From assembly GCA_017933935.1 (NCBI GenBank), contig JADWQK010001380.1, positions 3,348,001-3,412,000 on the forward strand: DNA of 64,000 nt, read 5' to 3'. Both the position numbers and the translations under genes were made by a program. Source of the stretch: Sesamia nonagrioides. Taxonomy: Eukaryota; Arthropoda; Insecta; Lepidoptera; Noctuidae. Every line of letters starts with the position of its first letter. Position 1 is the stretch's first letter. Shown here piece after piece: positions 54,855-64,000 of the stretch. The notes beneath the pieces were generated by a model that saw nothing but the letters and a program-made list of their open reading frames with translations, was not told the DNA's origin and did no database searches.

Positions 54855-55480
54855 TCTCTAATTTTAACCCCCGACGCAAAAACGACGGGGTGTTATAAGT
54901 TTGACGTATCTGTGTGTGTAAATGTATGTGGCTGGCATCGTAGCCGCCAAACGCAAGTTTTTTTTTTTAATAATTATAAACTAGTGCTTGACTGCAATCC
55001 CGCCTGATGGTAAGCAGTGATGCAATCGTTGATGGTAAAGCGCACTAGTTTATTGAGAGTATTTACTTAAAAAACTAAAGAATAGGAAGGATGACAGCAG
55101 TTGAGCGAGGTGATCCAATGTTAAACTCAAGACCAACACGACCAAACGATGCTGCGCTAGAGGGAGATTGATCTGGAGATTCTCCACGACCAAACTCCCG
55201 ACACAACAACATTTGGCGCATCGTACCCGCCACACATCGCAACACAACTGCTCAGACCCGTCCTTCGTACGGCTTCACCATGCCATCGACATCATGCCGG
55301 AACACGACGAATCGCTTGGCGGCAAGACTTTGTCTGGTGGGTGGTAACTTCTGCCGGCAGCCGATGTTATGGCCTACCACCATGATCCGATTTTAATGCG
55401 GTTTTTTTTTGTTTGAAAGATATATCAGTCGAGAGTGTTCTTGGCTATGTTTGGTGGAAATCGGTTCATCTCTTTAAGGA
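54855..55480 (+). mobile_element. Repeat Y split by Repeat A
   Basis: ACCCCCGACGCAAAAACGAC and GGGGTGTTATAAGTTTGACG at left, GATCCGATTTTAATGCGGTT after the Repeat A at 54958-55385. A dispersed lepidopteran-style repeat; class not determined. Confidence 0.55.
54958..55385 (-). mobile_element. Repeat A, near full length
   Basis: T-run plus LINE-like tail at left, 5' edge GGCCTACCACCATGATCC at right. Has CATGCCATCGA inserted relative to other copies. Confidence 0.85.
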
Positions 55481-55680
55481 CATCAGGTCGTTTGTTAGGT
55501 GTGATAGGAATGTTACACGCTTAGTTTGCTTGCAAGCATATGTGGGATCTGACATTTGAAACACTAATGTCTTCTGGAACCACTGAGCTGGTATGCTGTT
55601 AGAGCTTGAAGATAGGAGACTTAACCCTGGACCGCCTTGTAGTAAACCCATCGAGTTTGGGCTCGTTGGATTGGTCTTAG

Positions 55681-56216
55681 GAGGGGACTCTAGTGAAGAG
55701 GAATTTGGAAAATAGGTATTTGAAGAAACTATTGCCGTCACGCTGCTTTCAACCTCTCCCGGTGAAGTGCGAAATGGACAGTTTCAGAATCAACACTTCA
55801 GCAAAATCAGCACCTCAGGCTGATTTTACCTACAAAAACGTTGACCAAAAGACGTTTCGTATTCCGCTGTTTTCTTTTTCAAAACACTACGGATCTCAAT
55901 CATTTTATATCAAAATTTAGAGGAAAGGTGTATTTATGCTTCTATAATTTTCTTTTTTGTCAAAAACTTATCACGTTTGTCTAATAGTCATCTGAACATC
56001 ACGGTAAAATTGGATAATTTTTCGCGATTTTGAAGTAGCTTTATTTATATTTATTTTATTAATTCATTTTCGGAAAAAAATCTTATGATAGGGGCACGCA
56101 TAATTACGGTGTAAAATTCTAGAAAAAAAATTTTAATTGCTCTAATAGCATTATCCACGAAGAAAACGGCGGAATACGTTTGTATAGAGAAATCACCACT
56201 AGAGTTCCCTCTTAAC
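55681..56216. mobile_element. MITE S
   Basis: GGGGACTCTAGTG left and CACTAGAGTTCCC right form an ~11-bp TIR of a 535-bp unit. An inner inverted pair of CGTATTCCGC/GCGGAATACG also occurs. Confidence 0.7.
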
Positions 56217-56790
56217 TAGTTCCCTTTATGTTTCTATTTGACGAGGACCTGATGCTGGAAACGGGATGTGACGGATTAAATCCTGAAAAGGCTGGAATGA
56301 AATGGATAAACCGATTTATATTTTTGCTGAAAATCTGGAATGACCAAAGTTTAATCTTTATTGTTTCCGTCTGCAATTCTCCCTGAGCCAGTTTGTCATG
56401 AGGATTGTTAAACAGCTTCTTTTGGTCGAGATCGCATATACCGACCCCATCTAAACTTTATACGCGGCTTAAAGTCACGTGGGCAGTGGTAGGAAGTGGG
56501 ATAGAGTAGTGCTGCGTGAGTAGTCCCTTTGCAGATTTTTTTTGCCCAAATATACTACAGTGTTTCATATACTTGATATAACAGACAATTGTAAAATAAA
56601 AGACAAAATTACCCTTAAATGGCAAGAAAAATAAAAGAAATTAAATGAAACAATAACAAGTTAAGGAGCGACTTCAACAATCATGAAATAAAAAAAAAAA
56701 ATATTAAAAAACCCCTGACCTGACCAAAAAAAAGTACGCAATTATTATGACAAAAGGTTAAAAATGCTAAACCCTATATAAAGTAAAAAA
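56217..56790. other. Unresolved AT-rich stretch
   Basis: No recognised termini or coding motifs. Confidence 0.5.
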
Positions 56791-56961
56791 CTTTTTTACA
56801 AAAAAACAACCGACTTCCAAAAACCACTACAAAGTGAGAAATAACTAATTTCGGAAGTCGGTGTCTTTGGTTTTCTATATTCGTTTTTTGACACCGACTT
56901 AGTACCGTACCGTACCGTACCGTAGTGGTTTTTGGAAGTCGGTTGTTTTTTTGTAAAAAAG
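56791..56961. mobile_element. Foldback form of repeat V
   Basis: 39-nt perfect arms (56791-56829, 56923-56961) containing CAACCGACTTCCAAAAACCA. (CCGTA)~5 next to the right arm. 16161-16265 is a linear relative. Confidence 0.85.
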
Positions 56962-57049
56962 TTTTTATTTTACACTTTTTAGTTGTCAAAACTACTATGT
57001 ATTCAGATGCATCCGGTCAGACTGGAAGCTGACGCAAATATAGTTGGGA

Positions 57050-57420
57050 AACGACGTAATTTTGTTTGCTTTAATTTTTACCCGTAAGTATTCCCTCAAC
57101 TGCCTATGGTCTACATCATCAAATTTACTGCAGACCATTATTTTAACCCAATGGGTGCAAAGGTCTCATCAATATAAATGAATGAAGTCCAACCATAAAG
57201 TAGCTACTGTAAACCGTTGAGGAGTTCCCGGAACTGGCCTTTGTCTTCATCGTCAGAGCTCTTATGACAGTCACAACCTATCTACGTGTAAAGTTCTTAT
57301 CAATACAAATTAATCGAGCCCAAACACAAGGTAGCTGCTGTAAATTGTTGAGGAGTTCCTTCGACTGTCTCCCGGCACGATCATCAGATCTACTCCAGAC
57401 CTTTATTAAATTGCAGTGCT
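57050..57420 (+). repeat. Diverged tandem repeat, ~130-bp unit
   Basis: Two units share GTAGCT(A/G)CTGTAAA, GTTGAGGAGTTCC and a CATCATCA(A/G)AT opening. Unknown function. Confidence 0.6.
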
Positions 57421-57429
57421 TTAAAATAC

Positions 57430-57480
57430 TTAATGAAAATGCTAAGATATGCCTAGTTCATATCTTAGCATTTTCATTAA
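57430..57480. repeat. Snapback inverted duplication
   Basis: 22-nt perfect arms (57430-57451, 57459-57480; TTAATGAAAATGCTAAGATA...) around CCTAGTT. Placed directly before repeat X material. Confidence 0.88.
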
Positions 57481-57597
57481 ATATCCCCCCTGCAATTTTT
57501 GAAAGATCCCCTTGTTTGCTCTGGTCTTCCACCATCAAACCCTGATGTCCTTGTCATGGGACCACCTTGGGAACGTCTTCTTTTCAACAGAAAAAGA

Positions 57598-57715
57598 ATT
57601 ATCAAAATCGGTTCATAAACGACGAAGTTATGCGCGAACAAACACAGAAAAAAAAAAAAGCATATATACGGTCGAATTGAGTAACCTCCTCCTTTTTGAA
57701 GTCGGTTAAAAATAA
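57598..57715 (+). repeat. Repeat X
   Basis: Matches 32380-32480 and ends CTTTTTGAAGTCGGTTAAAA. Confidence 0.6.
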
Positions 57716-57782
57716 CTTTTAACACTACGTTAGTACCAACTAAAGCCTGTCAGACTATCTACTTTGTCTACGTCAGACTATC

Positions 57783-58330
57783 TTTTATCATCATCATCAT
57801 CTCAGCGTCTAATCCCAGTCGCATCCGCGGCTTTCGAGTTGTAGCCCGGGGTCCGCTTTCCTACTAATACGCCTCCATTTCGCACGATATCTCGCATCCC
57901 GTGGTGTGAGATTATTGGCACGTATATCATCTCTTACAACGTCAAGCCAGCACTTCTTTGGTCTGCCTCACTTGTTCCGGCCCGGCGTAGGCGCCATGGC
58001 AAGACCTTTGTTACCCACGTATGTTATCACGTATGCCGGTTGACGTAAGACATGACCATACCAGCGCAGGCGAGTCTCTTGCAATTTGTCTGCTATGTCA
58101 CGGACACGGAGACTGCCACGGATACGGGAGTTCCTGATGCGGTCTTTCCGCGTTACTCCACACATCCACCGCAACATATTCATCTCCGTGACACGCAGCT
58201 CCAGCTTGTGTCGCTCAAGCACAGGCCACGCCTCACTGTCATACAGAAGGACAGATCTAATGATTGTCTTATTTATAGACCTGTTCCTTAAGCTTAACTG
58301 GCATTTTGGGATCACAAATGACACCTGTCA
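57783..58330 (-). pseudogene. RTE LINE C-terminal fragment, fourth lineage, longest copy
   Basis: Minus frame from NRSINKTIIRSVLLYDSEAW through LRVTEMNMLRWMCGVTRKDR to LRWYGHVLRQP, then frameshifts to PGRNK and the tail (ATG)n. Shows the thumb-proximal region missing in 53796 and 62823. Confidence 0.82.
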
Positions 58331-58439
58331 CCTCAATTGTTTATTAATAATGTTACTTACAAATTGAGCCTAGTTGCTAAAAGTAAGGAAATACTATCGA
58401 AAAAGAAAACTACGAATTGAATTAATATAAACAAGAATT

Positions 58440-59096
58440 CTTCTTCAGCCTATAGATGTCCACTGCTGGACAAAGGCCTCCCCCAAGGCTTTCCACGCTG
58501 ACCGGTCTTGTGCTGCCCGCATCCATCGGCTTCCCGCGACCTTCACCAGGTCATCGGTCCACCTTGTTAGGGGCCTACCTACGCTGCGTCTTCCAGTACG
58601 TGGCCGCCACTCCAGAACCTTACTGCCCCATCGGCCATCGGTTCTACGAGCAATGTGCCCTGCCCACTGCCACTTAAGTTTAGCGACTCGCAGAGCTATG
58701 TCGGTGACTTTGGTTCATCTGCGGATCTCCTCATTTCTAATTCGATCACGCAGAGAAACTCCTAGCATAGCTCTTTCCATTGCCCTTTGTGTGACTCTGA
58801 GCCTTCGTATGAGGCCCATTGTGAGCGACCACGTTTCAGTTCCGTAAGTCATCACTGGCAACATACACTGGTCAAAGACTTTAGTCTTGAGACACTGTGG
58901 TATCTTGGACGACGAGAAGATGTAGCATAGCTTCCCGAACGCTGCCCAACCGAGCTGGATTCGCCGAGACACCTCTTTCTCGAAGTTGGACCTACCTAGT
59001 TGGACTGTTTGTCCCAGGTATACATACTCGTCAACAACTTCGAGTGCAGAGCAACCAACTACAATTGGAGTGGGTGCGACACGAGAGTTCGACATG
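58440..59096 (-). pseudogene. RTE LINE insertion: 3' part, sense on minus
   Basis: Frame from (KVI)MSNSRVAPTPIVVGCSAL, YVYLGQTVQLGRSNFEKEVS to MLGVSLRDRIRNEEIRR and on to the CTGAAGAAGAA end at 58440. It is the 3' half of the same insertion as 59100-60650. The pair is bracketed by ATAAACAAGAATT (58427-58439 and 60651-60663). Confidence 0.88.
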
Positions 59097-59099
59097 ATG

Positions 59100-60650
59100 A
59101 CTTCATAATGACTTCATAATGTCAACGAGAAGGCAAGTGTTCAACGATGTCTCCGTGATCCATGCGGTTAAAACCGGGAGTGATCACCGTATTGTTAGAG
59201 GCATCTTGAACCTCAACATTAGGCTCGAACGCTCTCGACTTATGAAGTCTACGCTCCGTCCAGCGTCAACACAACTCCAAAACTCGGAGAGCTTTCAGAT
59301 CGAACTACAAAACCACTTCGAATGCCTCGGTGAATGCGTAGATGTGGACGACTACAACAACAGGTTTGTGGAAACTCTCCAAACGGAAGGGTCTAAGTTC
59401 TACAAAACCCTCCGTTCAAAAGGACAGAAGAAGATCTCCGGTCCGGCTAATGGAAGAAAGACGGGAGGTGATCCTAAAATCCCCTGATGACCCTTCGCGT
59501 GTTAGATGCCTTAACAGACAAATCTCAAAGTCTCTGACTCGCGATATACGCCAATTTAATACAAATTGTATTAAAGAGGCTATCGAGCGGAACAAAGGCT
59601 CCAAAGTATTCGCAAGAGAATTGTCTATTGGACAGAGTCTACTTGCGAAGCTGAATGAAGACTGGGGATGGTAGGATCGTCACTTCCAAGCCCGAGCTTT
59701 TGGGTGAGATTGAGAAATTCTACGGAGAGTTATACACATCAACACACGCACCTGTTGTAAGCCTGGCTAATGATCCTAGAGCCAGGCTAACCCGACACTA
59801 CACCGACGATATCCCGGACGTCAGCCTGTACGAGATTGGTATGGCCCTGAAACAGCTGAAGAACGATAAGGCGGCTGGAGATGATGGAATTACGGCTGAG
59901 CTTCTGAAAGCGGGTGGCAAACCGGTTCTTAAAGCGCTTCAGAAGCTATTTAATTCCGTCATTCTTAAAGGCGAAACGCCTAAGGCGTGGCACAGGAGCG
60001 TGGTGGTTTTGTTTTTCAAAAAAGGTGACAATACCCTCCTAAAAAACTACAGACCGATATCCCTCCTGAGCCATGTCTACAAGCTGTTTTCTAGGGTCAT
60101 CACGAATCGTCTCGCTCGCAGGTTCGACGGCTTCCAACCTCCCGAACAAGCAGGCTTCCGAAAAGGCTTTAGCACCATAGACCACATTCATACGCTGCGG
60201 AAAGTTATACAGAAGTCCGAGGAGTATAACAAACCACTATGCTTAGCGTTTGTGGACTATGAGAAGGCCTTCGATTCGATTGAGACTTGGGCGGTGCTAC
60301 AGTCTCTCCAGCGGTGCCAAATTGACCATCGATACATTGAGGTGATAAAGTGTTTGTACAAAAATGCCACCATGTCAGTCCATCTCCAATATCAGGACTC
60401 GAAACCGATCCAACTGCAGCGTGGAGTGAGACAAGGAGATGTCATATCTCCTAAATTGTTCACTGTTGCGTTGGAAGATGTCTTCAAGCTCCTGGACTGG
60501 AAAGGACTTGGCATCAACATCAACGGCGAGTACATCACTAATCTCCGTTTCGCAGATGAGATCGTGGTCATGGCTGAGACCCTGGAAGACTTGGGCAAAA
60601 TGCTCAATGACCTCAGCAGAGCTTCCCAACAAGTGGGTCTAATAATGATG
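59100..60650 (+). pseudogene. RTE LINE insertion: inverted 5' part (endonuclease end and reverse transcriptase)
   Basis: Begins in the endonuclease (VKTGSDHR near 59170), continues over two frameshifts (near 59440 and 59655) into a 336-codon reverse transcriptase frame: NYRPISLL ~131, DYEKAFD ~201-207, RGVRQGDVISPKLF ~256-269 and, at ~299-302, FADE where FADD is expected, so one catalytic Asp is replaced by Glu. It stops in the source at exactly the residues (QVGL..M) that precede the first residues of 58440-59096. The last codons before 60664 are target DNA, not element. Confidence 0.88.
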
Positions 60651-60663
60651 ATAAACAAGAATT

Positions 60664-60975
60664 GATATTTGAAAAAAAAAACCCATCTCTTAAAAGAAGT
60701 TTTTTTTTTAATTCGTGGCATAAATAAGTGATCTTGCACAAAAAGAAGATTAACGGACACTGTCTCTGGTCCCTTGTTACTTTCGAGAATGGAATTCATT
60801 AGCATTCGTGTTATCGCTTTGGACATTTTTCGATCTTAGCTCTCTGACCGAACCCAGTTCGTTAGAATTGGAAACTACACATGCTTAAAAATGTCTCTCC
60901 TTTACGGCGTTCCGCAAGGTAATGTTCTTGGCCCTCAAAAAATTTCCCCTTAAATAGATCAAATAAGGATAAAAT
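60664..60975. other. Unresolved stretch
   Basis: No recognised element. An ATGTCTCTCCTTTACGGCG block reads LYGVPQGNVLGP near 60895-60930, possibly a tiny reverse transcriptase scrap. Confidence 0.4.
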
Positions 60976-62055
60976 TTAGTATGGACGATCGTGGTTTTTC
61001 TTCATCTTGCACACAATGCCTTTTCTCAACTGCATAGGGGTCAGCTTCCAGTCTAACCAGATACAGCTGAATTTCAGTATCCCCTGTGTAGCCACTGCTC
61101 ATCTGACTTTCAAAACCGAGTTACAGGCTAATACTATACCTTTTGGTAAAACTGGTTGTCAGATTTTTAGCTTATAAATACCCTACAATAGGAACTTTTT
61201 ATTTAAAATTAGATTTCTCTTGAAGATTTTCTTTACAATATATTGCTCGGAAACCAAAGGAGCATGAGATAAGCAATTCCACGAAACATATGTTGCTGTG
61301 TGATAATATCTTATTAACGTGCTATAGCGCAGAGAAGCAACAGCTTCTATTATTTCTCGGCTGTTGTGGTGAAAGTTAGGAGAAATAAGCGATTGGGGAT
61401 TTGTCACCTTTTTTTTTTGTTGGGATGGGAAATCATCAAATGACTTCTCCCGCTCTGGGCGGAGTGGAAGGGCGTGTCAGACTTATGCTGACTAAAACCC
61501 ACCCATGTAAGAAACATTTAGTATGGACGATCGTGGTTTTTGCCGATGGGCAACCCATCTTGCACACAATGCCTTTTCTCAACTGCATAGGGGTCAGCTT
61601 CCAGTCTAACCAGATACAGCTGAATTTCAGTATCCCCTGTGTAGCCACTGCTCATCTGACTTTCAAAACCCAGTTACAGGTTAATACGATACCTTTTGGT
61701 AAAACTGGTTGTCAGATTTTTTAGCTTATAGATACCCTACAATAGGAACTTTTTATTTAAAATTAGATTTCTCTTGAAGATTTTTCTTTACAATATATTG
61801 CTTGGGAACCAAAGGAGCATGAGATAAGCAATTCTACGAAACATATGTTGCTGTGTGATAATATCTTATTAACGTGCTATAGCGCAGAGAAGCAACAACT
61901 TCTATTATTTCTCGGCTGCTGTGGTGAAAGTTAGGAGAAATAAGGGATTGGGGATTTGTCACCTTTTTTTTGTTGGGATGGGAAATCATCAAATGACTTC
62001 TCCCGCTCTGGGCGGAGTGGAAGGGCGTGTCAGACTTATGCTGACTAAAACCCAT
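60976..62055 (+). repeat. 542-bp tandem duplication
   Basis: 60976-61516 and 61517-62055 are head-to-tail copies, each containing ACAATGCCTTTTCTCAACTG, TAACGTGCTATAGCGCAGAG, then an inverted R1 tail (GGGATGGGAAATCATCAAAT). The first lacks 15 nt near 61000. A dozen or so substitutions separate them. Confidence 0.9.
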
Positions 62056-62530
62056 CCATGTTTCTTCACTTGCCTGTGCAACGGCCAGGTCCACGGTTTC
62101 TTGGTTAACCAACCCGCAACCCTGACCCAGGAGGCATCGGTCTTCGTGGACCCCGTCACGATATGCTGACATCTCTTTGAGGCGCGCGTGAAACAAAACG
62201 CGCCATTGACTCGGACCTGATCCTTATCGGGCAGCAAGCTGGCCACTGCTCACCGCCCGTAGGCCCGCGTCTACGGTGACGGGGAGTTCGATGTCGACTC
62301 CCGACCAGGGCGTCTCCTGCGGCGGCTATTGGCGTGAGGGCGCTGGGATTCCCGCTGCCTCACGCCGCCGCGTCCTCCTTTTCCAACATCACTGCTTTGC
62401 AGATGGAGGTGACGGCCTGTCATGCACTCTCGCTCCGGATCATGGCCTGGACCAGGCTCGGACGCGAGAGATCGCCGCCGATCGCCGTTACGAGGACACG
62501 GCGGTGCTCTACCCAAGGACTTGTGTCACC
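62056..62530 (-). mobile_element. R1-clade LINE 3' UTR, inverted, continuing from second duplicate
   Basis: CTTCACTTGCCTGTGCAACG through GACCCCGTCACGATATGCTG to GGACACGGCGGTGCTCTACC. The longest copy of this UTR in the window. GC-rich frames across it are not conserved between copies. Confidence 0.7.
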
Positions 62531-62794
62531 TCAGATTGCGAAATTTGTCTTTGCATTAATGGCTGCAATTTTGACAATGCTACAACATTCACTTAATATT
62601 TTAATTAATCATTTTGTAATTAATCTTTTGTAAAATTATAAGATGGATCTTATTAATGTACTTCCTGCTCTATTCTACTTCCTATAGTATAAATAATAAG
62701 TTTTATAACCAGGAATAACACATAGCATAATTTTCAACCCGATATACCCACGGAATCGAAACCTACATGGGTAAAACTACGGGACGCAGCTAGT
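62531..62794. other. AT-rich stretch ending in a Helitron-like 3' end
   Basis: 62700-62793 reads ATAACCAGGAATAACACATA ... GGGACGCAGCTAGT. Confidence 0.5.
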
Positions 62795-63180
62795 CTGCCG
62801 TCATAAGGGAAAAAGACGCATCATCATCATCATCATCATCTCAGCGTTTATCCCGGTTGCATCCGCGGCTTTCGCGTTGGAGCCCGGGGTCCGCTTTCCT
62901 GCACATTCTCCTCCATTTCGCACGATCTTTAGCGTCCTGTGGTAAGAGCTTGTTGGCATGCATGTCATCTCTTACAACGTCAAGCCAGCACTTCTTTGGT
63001 CTACCCCGCTTGTTCCGGCCCGGCGGAGGCGCCATGAGGGAAGAAGACGCATCTAACATTTTTTTTTATGCGAAATATAAAAATATTGGTGGATGCCATT
63101 TTTTTTACTGATTTAGAATGTGCATGTAACTCAATTTGAAAAAAAAATGTTAGATGCGTCTTTTTTCCTTATGACGGCAG
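62795..63180. mobile_element. MITE with CTGCCGTCATAAGG ends, split by RTE
   Basis: TIRs of ~40 bp: CTGCCGTCATAAGGGAAAAA at left and its complement at right, continuing through GACGCATCTAACATTTTTTT. Confidence 0.85.
62823..63037 (-). mobile_element. RTE LINE 3' fragment with 16-bp target duplication
   Basis: (CATCAT)n at left, GRPKKCWLDVVRDDMHANKL reading on minus. Flanks GGGAAAAAGACGCATC (62807-62822) and GGGAAGAAGACGCATC (63038-63053). Confidence 0.85.
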
Positions 63181-63477
63181 TAGTATACACTATAGTATTG
63201 CGTTGTGAGTGTAGAGACACTATAGTGTTGAATTTTTTATCGAAAAAAGAAACCATAATGTTACCTCTAAACCGTACAATAAAAAAAAACACATTATTTA
63301 AGTAGTAATTAGTTTTATTTATATTCCCGCACGGAACACATATTTGTATGAGTGCATGCATTCCGTATCTAGTTGTTTGTGTATGCAAGTTTAAATATTT
63401 GTAAGGGCACCCACAATACAGGAGAGATTCCTAGTGTGCGGCAACGTTTTATTATAATAAATAATAATAATAATTTA
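63181..63477. other. Unresolved stretch with (AAT)n
   Basis: CACTATAGT appears twice (63188, 63219) in a small imperfect repeat. AATAATAATAATAAT precedes the LINE at 63478. Confidence 0.5.
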
Positions 63478-64000
63478 TATGATGACGAACAATTACCGGA
63501 GATTTATTGTGAAAGACGGCACAGTTGACATCTGTCGGGCATGTCACCGGCCGGGGGAATCAATAAGGCATATTATCTCCGGGTGTTCTCGTCTAGCTAA
63601 CGGAGAGTACTTGCATAGACACAGCCTTGTAGCCAGAATCATTCATCAGCAACTTGCTTTTAAATACAACCTTGTGGAATCGGAGGTGCCGTACTACAGG
63701 TATACGCCCGACCCAGTTCTCGAAAATGGCTATATCACATTGTACTGGGATCGATCCATCATCACTGACAGAACTATTTTTGCCAATAAGCCTGATATAG
63801 TGATGGTGGATCGATCAGAGCGGCGTGCAATGATTGTTGACATAACCATCCCGCATGATGAGAACCTCGTGAAAGCCGAGAAAGATAAACAAATCAAGTA
63901 CCTTGACTTGGCTCACGAGGTTGTCGACATTTGGGAGGTAGATTCAGCAATCATTGTGCCGATAGTCGTGACCGCCAATGGTTTAATAGCCAAGAGCCTC
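63478..64000 (+). pseudogene. RLE-type LINE C-terminal fragment, runs off window
   Basis: Second copy of 318-1106 in the opposite orientation: MMTNNYRRFIVKDG, CRACHRPGESIRHIISGC, KPDIVMVDRSERRAMIVDIT. Open to the last base. Differs by scattered substitutions (for example M to T in YTPDPV, G to F before ANKPD). Its 5' truncation, at the MMTNN codons, is different from the left-edge copy, so the two are independent insertions or breaks. Confidence 0.8.

Noticed and set aside
62271..62596. GC-rich overlapping frames on both strands (81-106 codons)
   Set aside because: They fall in an R1-type 3' UTR; the homologous region at 51092-51620 does not preserve the same frames.

Overview
This is a eukaryotic, intron-free, gene-poor stretch that I read as lepidopteran (moth or butterfly) heterochromatin-like DNA. 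The assignment rests on its repeat vocabulary: RTE-clade LINE tails ending in (ATGATG)n, tRNA-headed SINEs with intact A/B-box-like motifs, Helitron-like units that start near CTAATATTATAAATGCGAAAG-type sequence and end in CTAG after a GCGGGCGAAGCCGC hairpin, R1-clade LINE 3' ends, a jockey/CR1-like LINE and mariner transposase remnants. I could not identify the species. I found no convincing host gene, tRNA gene, rRNA gene, CRISPR array or bacterial-type operon. Every long open frame I recognise belongs to a mobile element, and almost all are 5'-truncated, frameshifted or interrupted.

Layout. 0-11 kb: a C-terminal fragment of a LINE with a restriction-like endonuclease signature, several SINEs, a 3'-tail-sharing retro-repeat (here 'Repeat A'), a hAT-like shell, a TA-flanked terminal-inverted-repeat (TIR) element and long palindromes. 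11-17 kb: a broken Helitron-type helicase, a mariner pseudogene that has lost its first catalytic Asp, and a LINE split by an R1-clade element with a clean 14-bp target duplication. 17-22 kb: two miniature TIR elements (MITEs) and the longest frame in the window (703 codons), a LINE with endonuclease end and reverse transcriptase. 22-37 kb: Helitron tandems and dimers, SINEs with target duplications, RTE fragments, and a Helitron-like N-terminal ORF. 37-47 kb: a second copy of the 18-21 kb LINE family, MITEs, a poly(A)-tailed insertion with a 14-bp target duplication, a palindromic MITE split by an RTE insertion, and a second helicase fragment. 47-58 kb: further SINE, Helitron, MITE and RTE mosaics. 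58.4-60.7 kb: one RTE insertion whose 5' half is inverted, bracketed by a 13-bp duplication (the twin-priming pattern). 61-64 kb: a 542-bp tandem duplication, R1 3' ends, a MITE split by an RTE, and a second copy of the RLE-type LINE in the opposite orientation to the one at the left edge.

Relationships. The window is a stratigraphy of insertions into insertions. RTE, R1 and jockey/CR1-like LINEs supply reverse transcriptases. The SINEs and Repeat A look like their parasites; Repeat A carries the same ~100-nt 3' end as a LINE present here. MITEs and Helitrons provide landing sites. Family letters used below (A, B, C, D, E, L, P/RP, Q, S, T, U, V, W, X, Y) are local labels for this window only. 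'SLEHR LINE' is a local label taken from a short motif in its C terminus.
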